A DNA stretch of 34,373 bases, from the IMG/VR virus record IMGVR_UViG_3300005529_001088, positions 1 to 34,373 of that record; one strand, written 5' to 3'. The stretch comes from a virus. Each line of letters starts with the position of its first letter. Position 1 is the first letter of the stretch. The translations under genes were made by a program, and so were the position numbers. This document shows positions 29,716 through 34,373 of this stretch, piece by piece. The notes below the pieces were generated by a model, which was not told where the DNA came from, made no database searches, and saw only the letters and a program-made list of their open reading frames with translations.

Positions 29716-29939
29716 TCGGGCTCAGCCCGCGCGCGGCGATCGCGGCGGGCCGCCTCTGGGCGACGGCGTCCTACGCGGCCGGGGCCGATCCGCGGCGGCT
29801 TGCCCGTCGCAGGCTCGGCCGGCTGTTCTGGCGCCTGCAGAGCGGGCATACGCGGCGCCTCTTCGTGCGTGGGTTCCTCTGGCAGTGGCGGCTGATCGAG
29901 GCCGCGCTGGCCGTTCGCGACAGGAGGGAGACGGCGTGA
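29712..29939 (+). CDS. 75-aa basic early protein
   Basis: Overlaps the annealing gene stop (GTGA) and the next GTG. The sequence is strongly basic and helical: RRLARRRLGRLFWRLQSGHT then FLWQWRLIEAALAVRDRRE. It may bind nucleic acid. No family recognised. Confidence 0.5.
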   Translation: MIGLSPRAAIAAGRLWATASYAAGADPRRLARRRLGRLFWRLQSGHTRRLFVRGFLWQWRLIEAALAVRDRRETA

Positions 29940-30517
29940 CGTTGTTCGCCGTGGCGGGGCGCGCGCGGGTCACCGACGTGAAGATGCGAGCGTCCCAGAA
30001 GGCAGGCGTGGAGATCGTGGTCGGCATCGCCTTCGCCCGTTCGGGCCTGTCGGAGGCCGAGCGGGCGTCGCTGCAGGACTACTACGGGAACTACGTCGAC
30101 GTCGAACTGGCCGCGTGCCGGGACCGCGACGACCCCGCGCGCCTACCGCTGGACGAGGCACTGGCGCGCGTCGAGGGGCGGGACGGCCGGACGGAGCGGG
30201 GGCAGCCAGGCCCCGAAGACACATGCCGCGGTTGCGGCAAGGCGGTCGGCGATGACCCGCGGGCGGGGTTCCACGTGCCGCTGGCCGGACCGCCGTCGCC
30301 GCTCTGCGGGGCATGCCTCGCCGAGCGACTCGGCAAGCACGAAGCCCGGAACTACTGGCTCAACGTCGCGGACGGGCAGGACGTCGACGTGCAGAGCGAC
30401 CGGGATGAGGCCGACGAGGAGGAGTTGGCGCGGGACCTCGACCTCGTCCGGACGGACGACCCGCCCGGCGACGCCGAGCCGCCGTCGCACCCCATCACTA
30501 AGTCGGGCGGGGATTGA
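29936..30517 (+). CDS. Early protein with a C4 zinc site
   Basis: A 193-aa protein: N-terminal strand-helix region (VTDVKMRASQKAGVEIVVGI), then DTCRGCGKAVGDDPRAGFHV and PLCGACLAERLG, giving two CxxC pairs. The C-terminus is acidic. AGGAGGGAG precedes the GTG at 29936, overlapping the preceding stop. It is directly upstream of the replication initiator gene. Function unknown. Confidence 0.6.
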   Translation: MTLFAVAGRARVTDVKMRASQKAGVEIVVGIAFARSGLSEAERASLQDYYGNYVDVELAACRDRDDPARLPLDEALARVEGRDGRTERGQPGPEDTCRGCGKAVGDDPRAGFHVPLAGPPSPLCGACLAERLGKHEARNYWLNVADGQDVDVQSDRDEADEEELARDLDLVRTDDPPGDAEPPSHPITKSGGD

Positions 30518-30524
30518 AACAACC

Positions 30525-31403
30525 GTGTCCTGGGTGAAACTGGACGACGGCTTCTTCCGGCACCACAAGGTCATCCTCGCCGGCCGGGAGGCCCGCGACC
30601 TGGCGCTGGCGGCGCTCTGCCATGCCAGCGCCAGCCTCTCCGACGGCTACATCCCCGCGGGCGCACTGCGGCAGCTCGCGGCCGACGCGCAGGTCAGCAA
30701 CCCGAAGCGGCTGGCCGCCCGGTTGGTCGAGGTCGGCCTCTGGGAGGTCGCGCCGGGCGGCTACCGGATCCATGACTACCTGGCCTACAACCCCAGCCGT
30801 GAGCGCGTCCTCGAGACCCGCGCCAGGCGGGTCGCGGCGGCGAGCAAAACGCGAGCACACGCCGAGCAAAACGCGAGCAAAACGCGAGCAAAACGCGAGC
30901 ATTTTGCTCGCGACGACGCCCTCGCGGAGGCCGAGCAAAATGCTGGCCCGCGTGACACCCCCCCGTCCCATGACCCGTCCCGTCCCCTCGAGTCGCCTCC
31001 GTCGGAGCACCCGGGGGAAGCGACGGAGACCGGTGGGGGTACACGCATCGCGCGCGCGCGCGCGATGGCCGTGCCGAAGCCCGGGCTGCCGCCGGGGAGC
31101 ACCGAGGCGGCGCTGCGCGCCGAATTCGCGCTCCTGCTCGGACCGCCGGGCACGGAGGGCGAGCGACGCCGCGAGAACGTGGCCATCGGCGAGCTGGCAC
31201 GGGCGGGGGTCCGGCCGGGCGAGCCGCAGCAGCTCGTGGACGCGTGGCGGGAGCTCTACACGGTGCCCTGCACGGTCCGGGCGATCGCCGACAACCTGCG
31301 GACGCTGCGCCGGCCCGTCCGCGGCCGTGGGCCGGGCCGGCGGCGCGAGACGGCGGCCGAGCAGATCGACCGCGTGTTCGCGGAGCACGGGGTGGCCTCG
31401 TGA
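30525..31403 (+). CDS. Replication initiator-like protein (lambda O/DnaD-type winged helix)
   Basis: A 292-aa protein. The start WVKLDDGFFRHHKVILAG and the winged-helix-like sequence through LRQLAADAQVSNPKRLAARL and EVGLWEVAPGGYRIHDYLAY are typical for phage replication proteins with an O-like N-terminus. The C-terminal half (GPPGTEGERRRENVAIGELA onward) would interact with a helicase or loader. Between the two lies low-complexity sequence that is encoded by an 11-bp iteron array. GTG start at 30525, since it gives the family-typical MSWVKLDD start. Confidence 0.75.
   Translation: MSWVKLDDGFFRHHKVILAGREARDLALAALCHASASLSDGYIPAGALRQLAADAQVSNPKRLAARLVEVGLWEVAPGGYRIHDYLAYNPSRERVLETRARRVAAASKTRAHAEQNASKTRAKREHFARDDALAEAEQNAGPRDTPPSHDPSRPLESPPSEHPGEATETGGGTRIARARAMAVPKPGLPPGSTEAALRAEFALLLGPPGTEGERRRENVAIGELARAGVRPGEPQQLVDAWRELYTVPCTVRAIADNLRTLRRPVRGRGPGRRRETAAEQIDRVFAEHGVAS
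30840..30941 (+). repeat. Iteron array: candidate phage replication origin
   Basis: Five copies of an 11-bp unit lie head to tail (30840-30894): GCGAGCAAAAC at 30840, 30873 and 30884, CCGAGCAAAAC at 30862, and a diverged GCGAGCACACG at 30851. Directly after, GCGAGCA (30895-30901) meets an inverted TTTTGCTCGC (30902-30911). A further CCGAGCAAAAT starts at 30931. The period of 11 is not a multiple of three, so the repeat is kept as DNA rather than as peptide. It sits inside the O-like gene, as the lambda origin does. Confidence 0.75.
31046..31065. repeat. 20-bp perfect palindrome with a (CG)7 core
   Basis: CATCGCG...CGCGATG forms a perfect palindrome whose centre is fourteen alternating C and G bases. 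It lies about 100 bp downstream of the iterons, inside the same gene. Such tracts can adopt Z-DNA or a cruciform and could be part of the origin. Confidence 0.6.
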
Positions 31404-32290
31404 CCGCCGACCAGGTCAAGGTCTGCCTCCGGCTGCTGCGGGCCGGTGCGGTGCCCCAGGAGCTCGACGACGAGCGCCTCGAGCTGTTCGCGCTGCACCT
31501 CCGGCCGCTGCCCTACGCGCGCACGGCCGACGCGATCCGCCGCTACCTGGCGACGCCGGGCCCGTCGGACCGCGACGGTAGGTCGCGGCCGCGGTTCGTC
31601 GCGAGCGTCGACGAGCTGCTCGCGGCGTGCGACGTCCACGGCCAGGCGAGACTCCTGGTCGCCGAGGCCGCGCACCGCGGCGGCGACGTCGAGCCGGACT
31701 TCCGTGCGACCTGCGGTTGGTCGCTCGTCCGGTCCGGCGAGCCGCCGCCGGTCGGCGTGCTGGAATGGCGCGCCCTCAACGGGCTGCTCGTGACCGACGA
31801 GGACTGGGAGGCGCTGCGGGCCGCGCGCGACCGCGAGCTGCCACCAGGCCGGGCGCTGCCGGCCGGCCGCGGTGGGCCGGTCCGGCTCCCGGCGCTCCTC
31901 GGCGAGCTCACGGCCGGGAGCCGGTCGATCGCGCGGCGCGCGCCGGCCCGCGCCGAGGAGCGCGAGTTGCCGGCTCCCCTGCGCGAGGCAGTCGATCGGT
32001 TCCAGCGGCAGGCCGACCAGCTCGCCGCCGAGCAGCGCGCGCTCCGGGAGATCCGGGCGGAGGCGGAGGAGGCCCTGGCGGGCGGTGAGGTCCCGACCGT
32101 GGCCGTCCGGTCGGTCGCCGAGAGGGTGCTGCGGCGGCTGGCGTCGGACCCCGACGAAGGGCCGGTTAGTGCGGCGGAGGTGCTGGCGGCGGCCTGCTGG
32201 CCGGGCCTCGAAATCCGCGAATTCAAGCAAACGCCGGACGACGAGGACCCGTCGACGGTCCGGATCGTCCTGAAACGGAGGGCGAAATGA
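31400..32290 (+). CDS. Replication-region protein of unknown function
   Basis: A 296-aa protein following the initiator (GTGA overlap). The N-terminal third (QVKVCLRLLRAGAVPQELDD, LRPLPYARTADAIRRYLATP) is helical; the middle holds Trp-rich pieces; a coiled coil (RFQRQADQLAAEQRALREIR) leads to a C-terminal winged-helix-like end. No Walker motifs, so it is not a typical helicase or loader. Position suggests a replication partner; function unknown. Confidence 0.6.
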   Translation: MTADQVKVCLRLLRAGAVPQELDDERLELFALHLRPLPYARTADAIRRYLATPGPSDRDGRSRPRFVASVDELLAACDVHGQARLLVAEAAHRGGDVEPDFRATCGWSLVRSGEPPPVGVLEWRALNGLLVTDEDWEALRAARDRELPPGRALPAGRGGPVRLPALLGELTAGSRSIARRAPARAEERELPAPLREAVDRFQRQADQLAAEQRALREIRAEAEEALAGGEVPTVAVRSVAERVLRRLASDPDEGPVSAAEVLAAACWPGLEIREFKQTPDDEDPSTVRIVLKRRAK

Positions 32291-32517
32291 GCGTCTGTCG
32301 GACGACCGCGGGGTGCGCCACCTGCGGCGGCGCAGGCTGGCTGCGCCGCCCGTGGGACCCCTCGCGCGGGCCGCGCGAGCTCGGGCTCGAGCGCTGCCGC
32401 TGCAACCCTGCCCCGACCGAGCGACTCGCCGAGGCCGAGCGCGCGCGCGTGTACGGCGACGAGTCCGACGCCCAGGGGCGCGTCCGGCGCAACCGGCGCG
32501 AGTGGTGGGCTCGATGA
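32287..32517 (+). CDS. Small zinc-ribbon protein
   Basis: A 76-aa protein with CATCGGAGWLRRPW and ERCRCNPAP, giving CxxC and CxC metal ligands in an arrangement like a small zinc ribbon. The C-terminus is strongly basic. It overlaps both neighbours (ATGA). Unknown function, perhaps an accessory to replication. Confidence 0.55.
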   Translation: MSVCRTTAGCATCGGAGWLRRPWDPSRGPRELGLERCRCNPAPTERLAEAERARVYGDESDAQGRVRRNRREWWAR

Positions 32518-33161
32518 GGATCAGCAAGCAGAACCTGGCGATCGAGCAAGCCCCCACATCCGACGACCGGCGCAGCTTCACGCAGATCCAGGGGATCCTC
32601 TTCGAGCGCGACGGCTCGGTCTCGACCGACCGGTTCCGGCTCGTCTTCGTGCCCTACCCCGAGCCGTGCGACGACGACGACCCCGCGGTCGGCACGGTGG
32701 TCCCCATCGACCTGGCGCGCCGCGCGGCGACGGTCGCGCGCTGGCGCGACCGGATCGAGCTGACGCGCGAGGGTGGCCACGTCCTGCTGACGATCTCGCC
32801 ACCCGGCGACGACGGGGACGACGACGACGACGCGCCGGCGCCCGGCCCGACGATCCGGCTCAGAGCCCGCGTGGCCGACCAGCCGTTCCCGGCCTGGCGC
32901 AGTCTCGTCCCGGCCAGCGACCAGATCACGTCTGAGACTGTGGTCGATACGGCCTACCTCGCCGAGGCGGCCGAGAAGCTGCGCGAGGCCGGCTGCTTCG
33001 CGGTCCGGCTGAGGGTGCCCGGCGACGCGCAATCGCCGCTGGTGGTCGAGGGGCTGAGGCACGGCGAGGCCGAGGGTCCGCTCGTCCTGATCATGCCGAT
33101 GCGCTTCCGCGACCGCCGCCACCTGGCGCCCGTCGAGGCCGGGGAAAGGGCGGACCGATGA
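32514..33161 (+). CDS. Compact DNA polymerase sliding-clamp-like protein (DnaN-like)
   Basis: A 215-aa protein with two DnaN marks. The end LVLIMPMRF corresponds to the final VVMPMRL of the bacterial clamp, which forms its peptide-binding pocket. FPAWRSLVP matches FPDYRRVLP at the start of clamp domain III, followed by AYLAEAAEKLREAG like YVLDVLNALK. STDRFRLVFVPYPEP resembles the TDGHRLA strand of an earlier domain. It is far shorter than the usual 370 aa, so one or more domains are missing or reduced. It probably contacts host polymerase or binds partner peptides. Confidence 0.65.
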   Translation: MRISKQNLAIEQAPTSDDRRSFTQIQGILFERDGSVSTDRFRLVFVPYPEPCDDDDPAVGTVVPIDLARRAATVARWRDRIELTREGGHVLLTISPPGDDGDDDDDAPAPGPTIRLRARVADQPFPAWRSLVPASDQITSETVVDTAYLAEAAEKLREAGCFAVRLRVPGDAQSPLVVEGLRHGEAEGPLVLIMPMRFRDRRHLAPVEAGERADR

Positions 33162-33757
33162 GCGGCGCGGCCCGTCTCCCCCTCGACCGCGCCCGCCGCC
33201 TGGCCTGGGAGGTCGTCGTGTTGTTGCAGGACCAGTGCGAGCGGATCGAGGTCGCCGGATCGATCCGCCGCGCGAAGCCGGACGTCGGCGACGTCGAGAT
33301 CGTCTGCGTGCCGAAGATCAGCGAGACGGCGACCGGCCTGTTCGGCGACATCCTCGACCGCCGCGACGAGCTGCACGCGCGCTGCCAGAGCCTCGTCGAG
33401 GACGGCGTGTTCGCCCACCGGCTGGCCAGCAACGGCCAGCATGCCTTCGGCGAGCGGCTCAAGCGCCTCACCTACGGCCGCGTGGCGCTGGACCTGTTCT
33501 GCGTGCTGCCGCCCGCCCAGTGGGGCCTGATTCTGGCGATCCGCACCGGACCCGCCGAGTTCAGCCGTCGCCTCGTCACGCCGCGCCGCATGGGAGGCCT
33601 GCTGCCCGACTGGCTGAAGGTCCACGACGGGGCGATCTGGCACGGCGTCGACCCGGTACCGACACCGGAGGAGGCCGACGTGTTCCGGGTCCTCGGGCTG
33701 CCGTACATCCCACCCGCCGACCGGACCGGGAACGAGCGCGCGGCGGTGCCGGCATGA
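33158..33757 (+). CDS. DNA polymerase X-like nucleotidyltransferase
   Basis: A 199-aa protein with the palm of PolX enzymes: AGSIRR (G34-S35), then VGDVEIV with D45 and E47 as metal ligands (most PolX have Asp at the second), and ALDLFCV with D112. GLILAIRTGPAEFSRRLVTP and TPEEADVFRVLGLPYIPPAD match the thumb-like end. It lacks the N-terminal helix-hairpin-helix and the PHP domain, so it is a minimal core. Overlaps the clamp-like gene. It may fill gaps or add nucleotides in phage DNA. Confidence 0.75.
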   Translation: MSGAARLPLDRARRLAWEVVVLLQDQCERIEVAGSIRRAKPDVGDVEIVCVPKISETATGLFGDILDRRDELHARCQSLVEDGVFAHRLASNGQHAFGERLKRLTYGRVALDLFCVLPPAQWGLILAIRTGPAEFSRRLVTPRRMGGLLPDWLKVHDGAIWHGVDPVPTPEEADVFRVLGLPYIPPADRTGNERAAVPA

Positions 33758-34113
33758 GCGGCTCCGACCGTGCCGCCTACGGCCGGCTCGACGTCGCCCG
33801 CGTCAGGGCGGCGATGGAACGCCACGTGGGACCCGAGAACGCGGCGCCGATCGGGCGGATCGCCCGCGAGGCGGGGCTGAACGAGCGCAAGGTCCGCGCG
33901 ATCCTGAGCGACTACGACGGCGAGGCGTTCCTGCAAGGCGAGTGCGGCGTCGGGCGCTTCGTCGCCCGGACGCCCGAGGAGGCGGGGGCGATGACCGCAC
34001 GGCTGAAGGCACGCGCGCTGGAGGAGCTGGCGCGCGTCGAGCGGCGGGAGGCGTTCGCCGCGGCGATGCGCGTCCGGCCGGTCGAGCAGCTCGCTCTCGG
34101 GTTGGCGTCGTGA
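33754..34113 (+). CDS. Helix-turn-helix protein of unknown function
   Basis: A 119-aa protein with a winged-helix-like core (APIGRIAREAGLNERKVRAI) and a strand pair (GECGVGRFVARTPEEAGAMT), followed by a long helix. Overlaps PolX (ATGA) and the excisionase-like gene (GTGA). It may regulate excision or late gene switching; unknown. Confidence 0.55.
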   Translation: MSGSDRAAYGRLDVARVRAAMERHVGPENAAPIGRIAREAGLNERKVRAILSDYDGEAFLQGECGVGRFVARTPEEAGAMTARLKARALEELARVERREAFAAAMRVRPVEQLALGLAS

Positions 34114-34373
34114 CGGACGCCAACCCGCTCAGGCTTCTCGGGATCCGGGAGGCCGCGCAGCTCCTCGGCACGGACAAGGAAAACGTGCTCGCGTGGATCA
34201 ACAGCGGCGTGCTGCCCTGCGTCCGGGTCGGCCGCAGGGGCGAGCCGCGCGTCTCGGCCGTGATGTTGGAGGCGTGGCAGCGGTGTCTCGGCACTAGCCA
34301 ATCCGCTAGCCAAAGACGGCCGTCCCGGCGCGCCCCAGGCCGCCCGTCGGCGCCCTTGCAGGTGATCAGATGA
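34110..34373 (+). CDS. xis: Excisionase-like helix-turn-helix protein
   Basis: An 87-aa protein whose first 55 residues form a MerR-like helix-turn-helix: LLGIREAAQLLGTDKENVLA and WINSGVLPCVRVGRRGEPRV, as in excisionase and AlpA-type directionality factors. The tail is Ser/Arg/Pro-rich. GTG at 34110 overlaps the preceding stop. It ends at the last base; in a circle the integrase ATG follows at once. AGGTGATC (34360-34367) near its end would serve as the integrase ribosome-binding site. Role as Xis is inferred from fold and position. Confidence 0.72.
   Translation: MTDANPLRLLGIREAAQLLGTDKENVLAWINSGVLPCVRVGRRGEPRVSAVMLEAWQRCLGTSQSASQRRPSRRAPGRPSAPLQVIR

Noticed and set aside
30840-30941. CRISPR-like array
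   Set aside because: The 11-bp units are directly adjacent without spacers and lie inside a coding gene; they fit origin iterons.

Overview
The window reads as one complete, very GC-rich temperate siphovirus genome (or an excised prophage) opened exactly at the integrase start codon. A helix-turn-helix excisionase-like gene ends at the last base, the integrase ATG is base 1, and a ribosome-binding sequence that fits the integrase lies in the last 14 bases. Closing the ends into a circle therefore gives a normal xis-int pair. The host is probably a high-GC bacterium with a single-membrane or Gram-positive-like envelope: GTG starts and GTGA/ATGA stop-start overlaps are very common, there is a GH25-type endolysin, no spanin genes are seen, and a lipoprotein is made from the prophage. 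Actinomycetota and Chloroflexota both fit; the sequence alone does not decide.

Layout. 1-1313: integrase and a convergent zinc-finger gene. 1533-9297: packaging and head genes (small and large terminase, portal, Mu F-like head protein, a Com-like zinc protein, a protease with a nested scaffold start, a DUF2190-type capsid protein, major capsid protein). 9321-14125: connector and tail-tube genes, with a glycosyltransferase-methyltransferase pair inserted between head-tail adaptor and tail-completion genes, tail assembly chaperones with a -1 slip site, and a second, degraded methyltransferase. 14141-22354: tape measure, a tail hub carrying nested lectin-like domains, a zinc protein, a mosaic tail fibre and two accessory proteins. 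22359-24781: lysis genes around a two-domain endolysin with an internal start. 24797-26643 (minus strand): the lysogeny operon (repressor, ImmA-like protein, lipoprotein). 26746-34373: early genes, with a Cro-like regulator, small unknown proteins, a SWIM protein, a RecT/Bet annealing protein, an O-like replication initiator containing an iteron array, a compact sliding-clamp-like protein, a PolX-like nucleotidyltransferase and the excisionase-like gene.

How it works together (inference). A consensus promoter at 26669-26697 drives the early operon away from the repressor gene, and inverted repeats over it are candidate operators. The O-like protein probably binds the 11-bp iterons inside its own gene, in the style of lambda, and the clamp-like protein may recruit or divert host polymerase. 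Late genes run almost without gaps from 1533 to 24781. The clearest break is at 5955-6062, where a promoter and a long hairpin hide the ribosome-binding site of the protease gene directly after a gene for a protein like phage Mu Com, a known translational activator that opens such hairpins.

Points most worth a second look: the Com-like gene plus hairpin, the iteron origin, the ImmA-like protein without its catalytic glutamate, the lipoprotein in the repressor operon, the glycan-modification pair in the connector module, nested in-frame starts in the protease and endolysin genes, the compact clamp, and the low-GC tip of the tail fibre. No tRNA, rRNA, CRISPR array or insertion sequence was seen.
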